Below are positions 50,427 through 60,350 of a stretch of 64,000 nucleotides of DNA, piece after piece. Under the pieces are notes generated by a model. The model saw nothing but the letters and a program-made list of their open reading frames with translations, did no database searches and was not told the DNA's origin. The stretch spans positions 1-64,000 of the forward strand of contig ONLH01000003.1 in assembly GCA_900318645.1 (NCBI GenBank), written 5' to 3'. Position 1 is the first letter of the stretch. Each line of letters begins with the position of its first letter. The position numbers and the translations under genes are program-made. This stretch comes from an uncultured Prevotellaceae bacterium. Lineage in GTDB: Bacteria; Bacteroidota; Bacteroidia; Bacteroidales; Muribaculaceae.

Positions 50427-53400
50427 ATGAAAAAGTTACTTCTAATTCTATTGACGCTTGCCTTTGCACTACCTGTTGCTTTGGCAGGGGAGAAGACGGT
50501 GACGATTTCCCGCAACGAGGGAATCTATGATGACGGCACAGGAGTGTATTATTGCTCCAAGGGCGGCATCACAATGACCTTTTCAAGCGGTTTGAACAAT
50601 GTCAATTACCTGGTGGAACACCAACAGGTGGTATTTGACATCTTCTCGACAAACTATGTCATCAAGAAGATTAAGTTCAACTGTCTGGACAACACTACTG
50701 ATGACAATTTGGATTGCTTCTACTGGGGTCCTTCGACCATTAGCGAGTTCACGGGAGCACCCTACACGCCCACAGGCACTTATACCTATAGCGGTTATGT
50801 GGGTACATGGGTTGGTGGTTCCACACCATCCAAATATGTCAAGTTCGTGACCGAGGCTAAACCCGTGCGTTTTGGCTCGGTCGAGATTACCTACGACAAG
50901 GAATTCGGTGACATCTATGATCTGGTGACCCTGAACAGTGAGATTGAGAATGGCCAGACCTACGTCCTGGTGAGCAAGTATGACTCACGTGCCCTCGGTA
51001 AAGAGGAGATTCATGGAAGTGATCCGTATTCGACATTCAGTTCCACTCCAGTCACCCTATTAAATTTTGATTCAGGTCAAAATAATTACATGAAAGTGAA
51101 AGTGACAGACGAGGTGTCACTGATGAAGTTGGAGTCTTCGGGAAATAGTACTCGTCCTTGGTATATTAAGATCGGTGATAATTACATGCGCCGCCGCACC
51201 GGTACGTTGTCTGGCTCAGGAGGCCCGTCAAATGGTCAAGGTTTTAACTTATATACCGAGTCTAGTGTTCCGAGTGATAGACAACAGTATTTCCGTACCA
51301 GCATTACGGTTGAAAATAACAATAACAATGCGTTGATTAGGTATGAAATGTTTTCTTCCGAGAGACCGCTTGGTAATGAAACTTTCGCCATCCGTCACTA
51401 CAATGGTGGCGACCTGTTCAGGGTAATTGACTACTACACAAGTAATAATCAATACGCAAATAACCAGCGCGTTTACCTCTATAAGCCTGCTCAGAGCTTT
51501 GAGGTGACTACCGAGTGTAATCCCACTGATGGTGGCTATATCACCCTGGGTGGCGGTGTACTCACCGATGATCAGGGTAAAAACTGGTCACAGCATTATG
51601 ACAATGTGACCTTCTTTGTGGGCGCTATGGATGGTTACGGCATCGACCAGGTGACAGTAACTAATCTGTCCACCAACGAGGTCACTGTATTGAATCCCAC
51701 TAACACTGGTGACTTCGGCAACGACTACAGCTTTGAGATGCCTGCAGCCAACGTGAAAGTTACGGCCACTTTTGTTGAACCCCACGTGATTCACACGGTA
51801 TCCAATCCCACGGATGGCGGTGGATTCAACTTCCTCAACGGTTATACCGACTTCAACGGACAGACGATGTCCAACGAGGGCAAGACGGTAACTTTCAAGC
51901 CCGATCCTGCCGATGGTTACATCTTCAACTCGGTGACCTATACCGATAATGTCACAGGGCAGACTACGACGCTTACCCCCGATGCCGACGGTGTTTACTC
52001 TTTCGTCATGCCGGGCAACGACGTCACCTTGACCGCTAACTTTGTGGCTGCAACCGAACTCTATCTGCTCGGTACAGCCAACGGCAAGACGGGTTGGGAG
52101 CCTAAGGGTCCCAAGTTCACCTATGACGCTGATAACGAGAAGTATTACATTGACGTTTACTTCAGGGGGGGCAATGATGATCCCTACACCGATCCCGCCT
52201 ACGGCTACTTCAGCCTTACCAAGAAGATTGACGAGAACGGCAACTGGGGCAACATCAACGGTTATCGTCTCGGTGCCCAGTATAACAATTTCTGGGTAGA
52301 GGATGGCTCGACTGCCCAACTCTATCCCAACCACAACGATGATGCTTTCAAGATTCCGCCCGGCGTTTACCGCATCGAGGTAGATAAGGACATGCAGAGC
52401 GTACATATCATCAAGTATGAGCTCACGATGACCTTTGATCCCGCTGGCGGTTCTATCGTTGAGCCGGGTCAGGTGGTGACTGCCACCAGCAACCTCGATG
52501 AGTTGGTACACGCCATCAATCCTAATGAGGAAAATGCGTTGTACTATAACACCATCGACAACTGGTCACACCAGGAGAACGACAATACCGCTGTGATTAA
52601 CGATGAGGGTTACACGACGATGATCGCCAATGCCAATATCGGCTACATTCATGTCGAGGATCAGGCTACCTATCGGATCATCGGTGACCTCTATCTGCTT
52701 GGTACCGCCAACGGAAAGTCGGCATGGTTCCCCTATGGTCCCAAGTTCACCTATGACGCTAATGCTGGGGAGTACTACATTGACGTTTACTTCAAGGGTT
52801 ACAATGATGATCCCAATGCCGAAGATGGTTACGGCTACTTCAGTCTTTCCACAAGGATTGGAAGCAATGATACCGATTGGGGTAGCATCAACGGCTATCG
52901 TATCTTTGCCGCAAGTCATGATTATTTTGTTGAGGACAACCAGAATCCGTACCAGAATTGTTTCCAGAGGAACAACGATCAAGCCTTCAAGATTCCTGCC
53001 GGCGTTTATCGCATCACGGTTGACGTGGACATGAACTGGATGAGAATCTCAGAGTATCCCACCACCCTTACCTTTAATCCTGCTTCAGGCGCTACGGTAG
53101 CAGCGGGTGATCAGGTAAACATCACCAGCAATCTTGATCAGTTGGTTCATGCCATCAATCCCGATGAGGAGAATGCGACATTCAAGTATGCTACCAGCAC
53201 TGACGGCACTCTGCCGACCCCCAACACCGAGGGCAGCACTGTTACCATCACTGCAGTTGATGCGACGACAACCGTCAATGCTCAAGCCAATATCGGCTAC
53301 ATCACTGCTACGGGCAATGCCAATTACATCATTCCCGCACCTCCTGTTTACAGCATCACGACGGTAGTCACCCCCGAAGGCGCTGGTGCCATCGACGCTC

Positions 53401-56390
53401 CTGCCGATGCTGTTGTTGGCTCAACGGTTAACTTCACGGTAGACACCAACGAGGGTTATCGCTTAGACCAAGTGCAAGTGACCTACGGTTCCAATTTGGC
53501 TATATTGGACTATACCTACAATCCTGAGACCGGCGTTTACACCTTCGTCATGCCTAATGATGAAGTGAAGATTTATGCCGACTATTCCGAGTCCTATGAC
53601 ATCACGACGATAGTCACTCCCGAAGGTGCTGGTGTCATCACCGTTCCTGCCGATGCTTTTGCTGGCGAGACGGTAAACTTCACGGTGACCGCCAACACGG
53701 GTTATTTGTTTGATGGTGTGACAGTCACTTACACTGATGGTTCTACTGGTACTATCACTGTGACCGACAACGGTAACGGTTCTTATAGTTTCACCATGCC
53801 CGAAAAAGCGGTGACCATTCAAGCCGATTTCACCCGTTGTTATAACGTGGAGACCTGGTGTTATCCCGCTGAAGGTGGTACAATCACTGTGAATGGTGTC
53901 GATATGTCTCAACCGATTTTGGTTACTCCAGGCACTGAAGTCGTATTCACTATTGAGACAAATCCTGGCTATGATTTCCTTGAAGTCGTCATAACAAATA
54001 TGTCGATGCTGTGGGAGGAACAACCCACATCCTTGGGAAACAACCAGTATTCCTTTGTGATGCCTGAGCGTGATGTAGTGATCGCTGCATTGTTTGTTCA
54101 GGACCTCTATCTGCTCGGTACAGCCAATGGCGAGACAACAAGGCACACCTACGGTCCCAAGTTCAACTATGATCCCGACGAGCAGATGTATTACCTTGAT
54201 GTTTACTTCAAGGGCGGCTATGATGATCCCGATGTTAATCCTGCTTATGGTTACTTTAACCTGAGTACCAAGATTGACATGAACGACAACTGGGACAATA
54301 TTGCTCAAAATTGCCTGTTTGCTCCTGCGAATAATTACATTCTACCCGACGATGCTAATGGTAGTTATGGGTATCAACTGTATTCTGATGCAGAGCACTG
54401 GAACTATACTTTCAAGCCAGAGCCAGCGGTGTATCGCATCCGTGTCAATAGGGATATGACACACATGTACGTTACTGCGATTCCGTTAACGATCTCCTTT
54501 GACCCCGAGAGTCAGAGTACTGTTACTTCGGGTACTGTGGTCACTGTCAGCAGTAACCTCGATGACTTGGTACACGCTATCAATCCTAATGAAGTTGATG
54601 CTACATTCCAGGTTCGTGAAAACCACGGTGCTCCTTATAATGCCAATACTCAACCATGGGTTGACGGCAATACCTATACAATCACCGAGTTTGGTTGGAC
54701 TCCATTTGATGCTAAAGCCTTTATCGGTTATATTGATGTACATGCGACAGCAAGATATTTCATTGAGACACCTCCTGAACCTGAGGAGTACAACGTATCA
54801 ACGGTAGTACTCCCTGATGAGTTGTCCTCTCATGGTTCCTTGTATGTTCTTGCAGCTCATATTACAGAAGGACAGACTGTCGTGTTCACAGCAACTTGTG
54901 ATAATGGCTATGAGATTGCTGATCTCAAAGTGACTAAAGACACTGATGGCGAGGTTGTGGAAATATCCCAAGCTGATTACTATTATTTCGTGATGCCTGG
55001 CTGTGATGTGACTATTTATCTTACCATCAGGGAAAAAGAAATGCCGCCCGTAGGGCCTACTACACTGGCGTACATTGAACGCGGGGACACCTTCGAGAAT
55101 TATACTGAAGTCGTTGTGGCCGATGAGCTGATTGGCGTCTGGATGGCACGGAATTATCTCTGGGCCAAGGACCAGGCCGTGAGCAATTACTTCCTGCCTC
55201 AGGATGAGGGTACCATCGACTTCGTGCGCGAGCGCATGAAGCGTGACGGTATCGATTGGCAGCCCCGTGACTGGGACCAGAGCAACTGGGTAATACTTGA
55301 CTTCGGTCAGATTCCTGAGTTTGAAGGCTGGGATTATCTTGATATTCAAGAAGGCGTAACTTATGAAACTAACGTTAAATATCAGGCGATGAAAGCCGCG
55401 ATGGAACGTTTTGTGGACAATAAGATCAAAGCTGGATCCATTAATGGTGTTTACATCTGTAATGGTTTCAGCTCCAATAATCCTGACTATGAGGGCAGAC
55501 CGTACACGCTCAAGCGCAATCATGTCATTATCCTGAACGAGGTGCCTGATTGTGACAACGAGCCGACAGGTATGGTTGAGAACTCGTTGGGTTATCCCGG
55601 TTATCAAGAGGATCCTCGTGAGGAGAAATACTATCCCGATCCCAGCAGCTACATGTATAACCACTACATGCCCTACAATTTCTTGGAGGAAAACACTGTT
55701 CCCGAAGGAATATCAGCCTCACAAGCAGCTATCAGTCATTACAACCTCAATCCTAATGACAGGTACTTCTTCATGACTCCCAAGGATCAAGAGGTAGCAC
55801 ATGTCTGGGCCGTATGGGTCGGTCAAAAGACTTTTGAAGATCCACTCCTTCCTAATAACTGGATGACAGAAGATGTCTTTGCAACCTATCGGTTTAGTCC
55901 TGCCGATGGCGTGAACAAGTATGGATTCAATGGTGCATTCTATGTTACGTATGAAAATTGGGATTTCAACCGCTTGTATGTTGAGGACGGCTCAGAGTTT
56001 TACGGCAAACCCGGCGTAGATAATGAAGCCCCTGAATTGGCAGTTGGCGAGGCTTATATGTTCCATATCGCCATCAAGTATCTATACGATGATGTTGTGA
56101 ATCCCCATGCTCCTGTGAAGCCTGAGGTTCCCAAGGCTCCCATGGCTCGTACTCCAGAAGCCTCTAATGACGCTCCTGGACCCTACTTGATATATCCGCT
56201 TGATATGATGGGTACAAATCAAACCATTACTGCCGTGCGTGAGCTGCAATCGCAAGATGCTGTCACCATCAAGAGCATGACCTATTACAACATGATGGGT
56301 CAGGCAAGTGACACGCCCTTCGACGGCATTAATGTCATCGTGGTACGTTATTCCGATGGTTCCTCCAAGTCATGGAAGGTGCTGAAGTAG
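50427..56390 (+). CDS. giant secreted repeat protein with InlB-type repeats
   Basis: The product has 1987 residues from MKKLLLILLTLAFALPVALAG at 50427, a signal peptide. After an N-terminal region of about 360 residues come divergent InlB B-type repeats (for example ITTVVTPEGAGAIDAPADA...FVMPNDEVKIYADY), each ending in a SFxMPxxDVxxxAxF block, and three copies of a larger module starting LYLLGTANG at residues 545, 755 and 1227. Residues about 1540-1900 hold a unique region with many Trp and Tyr. The last 40 residues (MTYYNMMGQ...INVIVVRYSDG...KVLK) look like a type IX secretion sorting domain. It is likely an adhesin or surface layer protein. No enzyme motif is seen. Confidence 0.8.
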   Translation: MKKLLLILLTLAFALPVALAGEKTVTISRNEGIYDDGTGVYYCSKGGITMTFSSGLNNVNYLVEHQQVVFDIFSTNYVIKKIKFNCLDNTTDDNLDCFYWGPSTISEFTGAPYTPTGTYTYSGYVGTWVGGSTPSKYVKFVTEAKPVRFGSVEITYDKEFGDIYDLVTLNSEIENGQTYVLVSKYDSRALGKEEIHGSDPYSTFSSTPVTLLNFDSGQNNYMKVKVTDEVSLMKLESSGNSTRPWYIKIGDNYMRRRTGTLSGSGGPSNGQGFNLYTESSVPSDRQQYFRTSITVENNNNNALIRYEMFSSERPLGNETFAIRHYNGGDLFRVIDYYTSNNQYANNQRVYLYKPAQSFEVTTECNPTDGGYITLGGGVLTDDQGKNWSQHYDNVTFFVGAMDGYGIDQVTVTNLSTNEVTVLNPTNTGDFGNDYSFEMPAANVKVTATFVEPHVIHTVSNPTDGGGFNFLNGYTDFNGQTMSNEGKTVTFKPDPADGYIFNSVTYTDNVTGQTTTLTPDADGVYSFVMPGNDVTLTANFVAATELYLLGTANGKTGWEPKGPKFTYDADNEKYYIDVYFRGGNDDPYTDPAYGYFSLTKKIDENGNWGNINGYRLGAQYNNFWVEDGSTAQLYPNHNDDAFKIPPGVYRIEVDKDMQSVHIIKYELTMTFDPAGGSIVEPGQVVTATSNLDELVHAINPNEENALYYNTIDNWSHQENDNTAVINDEGYTTMIANANIGYIHVEDQATYRIIGDLYLLGTANGKSAWFPYGPKFTYDANAGEYYIDVYFKGYNDDPNAEDGYGYFSLSTRIGSNDTDWGSINGYRIFAASHDYFVEDNQNPYQNCFQRNNDQAFKIPAGVYRITVDVDMNWMRISEYPTTLTFNPASGATVAAGDQVNITSNLDQLVHAINPDEENATFKYATSTDGTLPTPNTEGSTVTITAVDATTTVNAQANIGYITATGNANYIIPAPPVYSITTVVTPEGAGAIDAPADAVVGSTVNFTVDTNEGYRLDQVQVTYGSNLAILDYTYNPETGVYTFVMPNDEVKIYADYSESYDITTIVTPEGAGVITVPADAFAGETVNFTVTANTGYLFDGVTVTYTDGSTGTITVTDNGNGSYSFTMPEKAVTIQADFTRCYNVETWCYPAEGGTITVNGVDMSQPILVTPGTEVVFTIETNPGYDFLEVVITNMSMLWEEQPTSLGNNQYSFVMPERDVVIAALFVQDLYLLGTANGETTRHTYGPKFNYDPDEQMYYLDVYFKGGYDDPDVNPAYGYFNLSTKIDMNDNWDNIAQNCLFAPANNYILPDDANGSYGYQLYSDAEHWNYTFKPEPAVYRIRVNRDMTHMYVTAIPLTISFDPESQSTVTSGTVVTVSSNLDDLVHAINPNEVDATFQVRENHGAPYNANTQPWVDGNTYTITEFGWTPFDAKAFIGYIDVHATARYFIETPPEPEEYNVSTVVLPDELSSHGSLYVLAAHITEGQTVVFTATCDNGYEIADLKVTKDTDGEVVEISQADYYYFVMPGCDVTIYLTIREKEMPPVGPTTLAYIERGDTFENYTEVVVADELIGVWMARNYLWAKDQAVSNYFLPQDEGTIDFVRERMKRDGIDWQPRDWDQSNWVILDFGQIPEFEGWDYLDIQEGVTYETNVKYQAMKAAMERFVDNKIKAGSINGVYICNGFSSNNPDYEGRPYTLKRNHVIILNEVPDCDNEPTGMVENSLGYPGYQEDPREEKYYPDPSSYMYNHYMPYNFLEENTVPEGISASQAAISHYNLNPNDRYFFMTPKDQEVAHVWAVWVGQKTFEDPLLPNNWMTEDVFATYRFSPADGVNKYGFNGAFYVTYENWDFNRLYVEDGSEFYGKPGVDNEAPELAVGEAYMFHIAIKYLYDDVVNPHAPVKPEVPKAPMARTPEASNDAPGPYLIYPLDMMGTNQTITAVRELQSQDAVTIKSMTYYNMMGQASDTPFDGINVIVVRYSDGSSKSWKVLK
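52059..52688 (+). repeat. LYLLGTANG module, copy 1
   Basis: Residues 545-754 of the giant protein: LYLLGTANGKTGW, YYIDVYFRGGNDDP, YGYFSL, then a TFDPAGGSIVEPG and NLDELVHAINPNEENA block. Confidence 0.85.
52689..53346 (+). repeat. LYLLGTANG module, copy 2
   Basis: Directly follows copy 1 (residues 755 to about 973): LYLLGTANGKSAW, YYIDVYFKGYNDDP, then NLDQLVHAINPDEENA. Very close to copy 1 in DNA as well as protein, so a recent duplication. Confidence 0.85.
54105..54786 (+). repeat. LYLLGTANG module, copy 3
   Basis: Residues 1227 to about 1453: LYLLGTANGETTR, YYLDVYFKGGYDDP, then NLDDLVHAINPNEVDA. Separated from copy 2 by three InlB-type repeats. Confidence 0.85.
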
Positions 56391-56417
56391 CCGCTACCAC
56401 ATTTTGAACACTAATAC

Positions 56418-56454
56418 AATTCGCGCGACCCGCAAAATCCGGGCCGCGCGAATT
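56418..56454 (+). terminator. terminator after the giant gene
   Basis: AATTCGCGCG...CGCGCGAATT forms a long GC-rich stem (one mismatch) with a short A-rich loop. Confidence 0.8.
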
Positions 56455-56504
56455 ATTTCATCTGATCGCAGTCGATACGTTATCTTTAATCAGACAGCAG
56501 ATAG

Positions 56505-57338
56505 TTGATCATTGCTGACAATGCTTTTTCTGGACAAAACAGTTTGACCAGTGTGAACACGGGCCATTCGGTGAAGTCCATTGGCAAATATGCGTTTGAC
56601 GCGTGTGAATCGTTGAGTTCTATTTATCTAGGCAGTGCGGTGGAACAGATTCATGAAATGGCAATTATGAATTGCAATCAACTGTTGTCAATTCGGGTGC
56701 ATCCCGACAACCCGTTCTTTGACTCACGAGAGGATTGTAATGCGATTATCGAGACGGCAGACAACAGGCTGATTGCGTCGTGCATGTACACGGTCATCCC
56801 CAATACAGTCACTACGATTGGTTATAATGGATTTGCCCACTGCATGGGTTTGACATCAGTCACGATACCGGAATCTGTCAAAACGATTGAGGAATACGCC
56901 TTCAGGAACTGTTCGTACCTGAACACTGTCGTAATTCCCAAGTCTGTAACGTTCATTGGCAAGGGCGCTTTCGACAGTTGTAGGAGGCTGAATTCCACGA
57001 CTTGCAAGTCCAAAACCCCTCCAACGACTGGAAGTAGTCCGTTCTCCGCCGATGCGCTTCTAGGCAAGTTGTATGTCCCCCGAAGTGCCGTAGAGCTTTA
57101 CAAGGCTCATGAGGAATGGGGCAAGTTCCCGACCATCCTGCCCATGCCCGATGGCGGCACAGGTGACGCCGATGGCGACGGTGAAGTCAAAATATCGGAT
57201 GTGGTTTACCTGATCGATATGCTTCTCAAAGGTGATGTTGATATCAATGAGTCGCCCTTTGCTGATGTCAATGGTGACGGTAAGGCCAGTATCCGCGACA
57301 TTACTGCTATCATTAACATCATGCTCTCAAATCATTGA
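56505..57338 (+). pseudogene. 5'-truncated BspA-type LRR protein with dockerin
   Basis: The frame opens inside a leucine-rich repeat: a stop (TAG at 56502-56504) lies directly before the TTG at 56505, there is no ATG near it and no signal peptide. The product reads SGQNSLTSVNTGHSVKSIGKYAFDACESLSSIYLGSAVEQ and further BspA/TpA-type units (TVTTIGYNGFAHCMGLTSVTIPESVKTIEEYAF), about six in all, then a type I dockerin (DADGDGEVKISDVVYLIDMLL and DVNGDGKASIRDITAIINIML). Such proteins are secreted surface proteins, so this copy without an export signal is probably dead or a remnant of deletion. If TTG is a true start the product would be 277 residues and cytoplasmic. Confidence 0.75.
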
Positions 57339-57444
57339 CCGCTTTAAGTGGTTGTTGCAACACTTCGCTTGACGCATTTTCAATCGACCTAACACGATTA
57401 TATGGTGAGGCATTAGTTTTGCAACGTTTTCAATTTCATTAAAA

Positions 57445-57485
57445 GATAGCGAGGACGCCTGCGCTTTTTGGGCATCCTCGCTATC
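57445..57485 (-). terminator. terminator of C10 peptidase 1
   Basis: GATAGCGAGGACGCC pairs with GGCATCCTCGCTATC across a short loop. Close relatives follow the other two C10 genes at 60290 and 62891. Confidence 0.8.
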
Positions 57486-57511
57486 TCATTCAGAGCTGTG
57501 CCATCAGTGCT

Positions 57512-59890
57512 TTATTGGTGTGAGAGCAACAGGTTGATCAGGTCGGTTACGTCCTTGATGGAGACCTTGCCGTCACTGTTCACGTCGGCATTGTCAAGGA
57601 TGATGCCCTCCTCATTTTCGCTCAACAGATAATTGATCAGGTCGGTCACATCCTTGATAGAAACCTTACCGTCGCCATTCACGTCGCCAGTCTCATACAC
57701 TGGAGCTTCGGGGAAGACGATGGTGTGGAACGAGGTGCCTTTGATCTTGATTTGTTCACCGGCACTATAATAGTAGGAGTTCACAAAGTATTTCCAGCCG
57801 TCGATGACGTTGTCAAAGTCTGCCTGCACCGTCTTGGTCTCGCCCGGCTCGAGGACGATGGGCATGTTAATACCCTGTACCGAGGTGCCGCTATTGCCTG
57901 TCGAGTGCTTGTAGAGTTTGAAGGAGAGTTCCTCGTTATAGGTTTGGGTGCCATTGTTGGTGACAGTGAGCTCTACACTGAACTTGTCGCTGGTGACGAT
58001 CTTGTTGGTAGCATCGGTGACATTTAGCACCTGCAGCGTGCCGCTCAGTGAAGCTGATGGCATTGCATTGATAGTAACGATGCGGGTGGCGATAGGATCG
58101 CTGCCATCTTCGTTCCAGGACCAGGTGAGGGTGAAGTCGCCAGCAGCCGTCGGCATAAAGCGGAAGGGGATGTCTGCGGTCTCGCCGTTGCCGAGGTTCA
58201 CCAAGCCTGTCGCCTTGAACGCACCATCAACAAACATATAAAGCAGTCGGTTGCTCCATTCGCCGTTGTTGGTCAGGTTGACGTTGAGGTCAACGGGGCG
58301 GCCGTTGTGCATCATGCCTTCCATGGTGATGTCGTTCACTGTGTAATTGATCTCGGAGGCTGAGCCGTAGCCCTTAAAGGTACATTCGTCGCCGTTGATG
58401 GTAACTTCGAAATAGTGCTTGTCGGCACCGTAGCAGGGACGCCAATTACTTTCGCCATACTCGCTGTAAATCGGCACGATGCGATAGGTGCCGCTGGTCT
58501 TTCCGCTACCGAAGCTCACCGTCTTATCAGCAATGGTGAAGTAGTTACCGGGCTTTACACCGCTGGTGGAAGTGCTGTAGAGTCGCTCTATGAATTCGTC
58601 ATCCTGATACAGACCCCAACCAAATCTGGCCGCAATCACCTCGGACGTGTAGTTGTGGAAAAGACCCGTTAAGACAGCCGTGAAGTTTTCGTTGGTGTCT
58701 GTGCGCGTTGTTGTAGCTGAGTTCAAGGTTGCACTAGTAATCGTCATGGCAAAATCGTTGGGGGCATCTCCAGGTTCGATGCCGACGATCGCTGCCTGGC
58801 TATAGACGTAGCCATACACACCGCTGGCGCTGCCTGTTCCCTGCATGTCGGGATTGAGTACGTTGAGCAGGAAGTAGCCGTTACTCTGTCCGTTCCAACC
58901 CCAGTTGATGTGGAACATGCCGTTGCCGTCATAGCCATCGCAGATGAAGGCGTGGCCACTCGACTTCTTTCTACCGCTGTAGATGACGGGACGGTGGGCA
59001 GACAGCTCGCTATAGAGCATGTCCGACCATTCCTGGGTCGTGTAGTTGAGACGACACAGGGTGTGGGCGCTTCCCTTGTAGCCGAAGTAGGTGCTGAGTT
59101 TCTGCGCCGCGCGGGAGGTGACGGCGCCCGAAGTGCCGTCCTCAAAATCCATCTCAAGGGACTGAGCGCAGTACAGCGATAGCGTTGCGGCTGCCAGACC
59201 GGCTTCGCTCAGCGTGTCGCTGCCCAGGTAATTGTCCTGCATCGCATCCCAGTTAAAATCAACTGGCTCCAATGCAGGCATAAAGATGGAATAGGTCGTA
59301 GTAGTGTACTCGGGAATGGTCATCGTAGGTCTTGCGGGCCATTTCCAGTAGTACATGATTTGGGCCATGGCTGTGGCCGCGCAACCCACGACAGCGCGAT
59401 TGCCTTCAACAAAGGGCAGCAGGTGGTTGTGGGGCGATTTTTGGTTCCAGCAGGAGGTAAGCATGGGAGCAATGGCCGGACCTGACGAAGTCAGCGCTGC
59501 CGCCTTGTTGCCCAGGCTGATTGCTTCAATCTGCTCGGCGTAGCTGTCCAGTAGCTCTTGCATCGCTTCGGGGACAGCCTGTGCGTCAAAGGTGCCACGG
59601 TCGCTGTAACCCAGCACAGCAGGAGCACGGTCGTCGCCGGCAACGATGATGTAGCCACCCTGGGTTTGTCCGTTGTTGAATACATAGTAGGCAGCTTTCC
59701 CGGCCTGTGAGGGCGCGTTGAGCTGTGGAGCCTTCTTTGCCAATTTCAGCCCTGTGGCGGGCAAACGGTGACTGGTCATGAAGCCCTCGGCAATGCGTCT
59801 TGCCTGGTTCTCATTGATAGACTCGGCCCATGCAGTGCTGCCGGCTATTGCCAGGCACAGCACTAACATTAAAGTGTAAATCCTGTTCAT
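57512..59890 (-). CDS. C10 (streptopain-like) cysteine peptidase with dockerin, copy 1
   Basis: The product has 792 residues from MNRIYTLMLVLCLAIAG at 59890. A signal peptide is followed by a C10 propeptide (SINENQARRIAEGFM... AYYVFN, about 24-130) and the peptidase domain (about 135-375), with catalytic Cys170 in VVGCAATAMAQIMYYW and His313 in SGHAFICDGYDGNGMFHINWGW. About 390-700 holds Ig-like beta domains. The C-terminus is a type I dockerin (GDVNGDGKVSIKDVTDLINYLL then DVNSDGKVSIKDVTDLINLLL). It is a secreted protease related to SpeB and interpain. One of three paralogues in a row. Confidence 0.93.
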   Translation of the reverse strand: MNRIYTLMLVLCLAIAGSTAWAESINENQARRIAEGFMTSHRLPATGLKLAKKAPQLNAPSQAGKAAYYVFNNGQTQGGYIIVAGDDRAPAVLGYSDRGTFDAQAVPEAMQELLDSYAEQIEAISLGNKAAALTSSGPAIAPMLTSCWNQKSPHNHLLPFVEGNRAVVGCAATAMAQIMYYWKWPARPTMTIPEYTTTTYSIFMPALEPVDFNWDAMQDNYLGSDTLSEAGLAAATLSLYCAQSLEMDFEDGTSGAVTSRAAQKLSTYFGYKGSAHTLCRLNYTTQEWSDMLYSELSAHRPVIYSGRKKSSGHAFICDGYDGNGMFHINWGWNGQSNGYFLLNVLNPDMQGTGSASGVYGYVYSQAAIVGIEPGDAPNDFAMTITSATLNSATTTRTDTNENFTAVLTGLFHNYTSEVIAARFGWGLYQDDEFIERLYSTSTSGVKPGNYFTIADKTVSFGSGKTSGTYRIVPIYSEYGESNWRPCYGADKHYFEVTINGDECTFKGYGSASEINYTVNDITMEGMMHNGRPVDLNVNLTNNGEWSNRLLYMFVDGAFKATGLVNLGNGETADIPFRFMPTAAGDFTLTWSWNEDGSDPIATRIVTINAMPSASLSGTLQVLNVTDATNKIVTSDKFSVELTVTNNGTQTYNEELSFKLYKHSTGNSGTSVQGINMPIVLEPGETKTVQADFDNVIDGWKYFVNSYYYSAGEQIKIKGTSFHTIVFPEAPVYETGDVNGDGKVSIKDVTDLINYLLSENEEGIILDNADVNSDGKVSIKDVTDLINLLLSHQ

Positions 59891-59928
59891 TGATTGGTTT
59901 GATTTGAGGGTTAATAACATTGTTGCTG

Positions 59929-59936
59929 CAAATATA
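59929..59936 (-). promoter_or_regulatory. -7 box of C10 peptidase 1
   Basis: TATATTTG on the minus strand, about 40 bases before the start. The leader up to the start codon is nearly the same as that of peptidase 2. Confidence 0.6.
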
Positions 59937-60033
59937 CTAATTTTCCTTGATAATGAAAACTCAATACTTTATTAACGTGAGTTCAATGAATTTTTATTTT
60001 AGATTTCAGTGAGTTGCCGCCAGATAGCCAGTA

Positions 60034-60207
60034 GGCTGTGTCATAATTCATTCGTTGCAAATTGAGTCGCGCTTCGCGCGAGAAATTAAGCAAAAATTTG
60101 TATAAAAATTAAGCAAAATACATTTTTATTTTAATTTTATTAATAATTTTGTTTAATTTCTCGGCCGTCAGGCCGATTAAAAATCACGAGGTGAATTATG
60201 AACAGCC
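60034..60207. mobile_element. MITE-like element with nested inverted repeats
   Basis: The ends form inverted repeats: GGCTGTGTCATAATTCA at 60034-60050 matches the reverse complement of 60192-60207 apart from one extra base. Inside lies a second pair, CGAGAAATTAAGCAAAA at 60079-60095 against 60147-60163 (one mismatch), and an AT-rich core. No coding frame is present. No clear target duplication is seen. Size, ends and lack of coding suggest a miniature inverted-repeat element moved by an unseen transposase. Confidence 0.6.
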
Positions 60208-60289
60208 TCAAAGCGAATGAATTCAGCATCAACGCTTTTTTTCGCCGAACTCGCGTTGGCGTTAGATATGTAAGCTGAATAAAAGACAA

Positions 60290-60319
60290 CGAGGACGCCA
60301 CGCTCTTTGGGCATCCTCG
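60290..60319 (-). terminator. terminator of C10 peptidase 2
   Basis: CGAGGACGCC pairs with GGCATCCTCG around a short loop; a close relative of the stem at 57445. Confidence 0.75.
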
Positions 60320-60350
60320 CTATTACGATCTGTGCTATTTCGTCAGTTCT

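Larger units (their letters stand above)
59921..60350. other. spacer with promoter, MITE-like element and terminator
   Basis: No gene is supported. The spacer holds the -7 box of peptidase 1 (59929-59936), a palindromic MITE-like element (60034-60207) and the terminator of peptidase 2. Confidence 0.65.
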
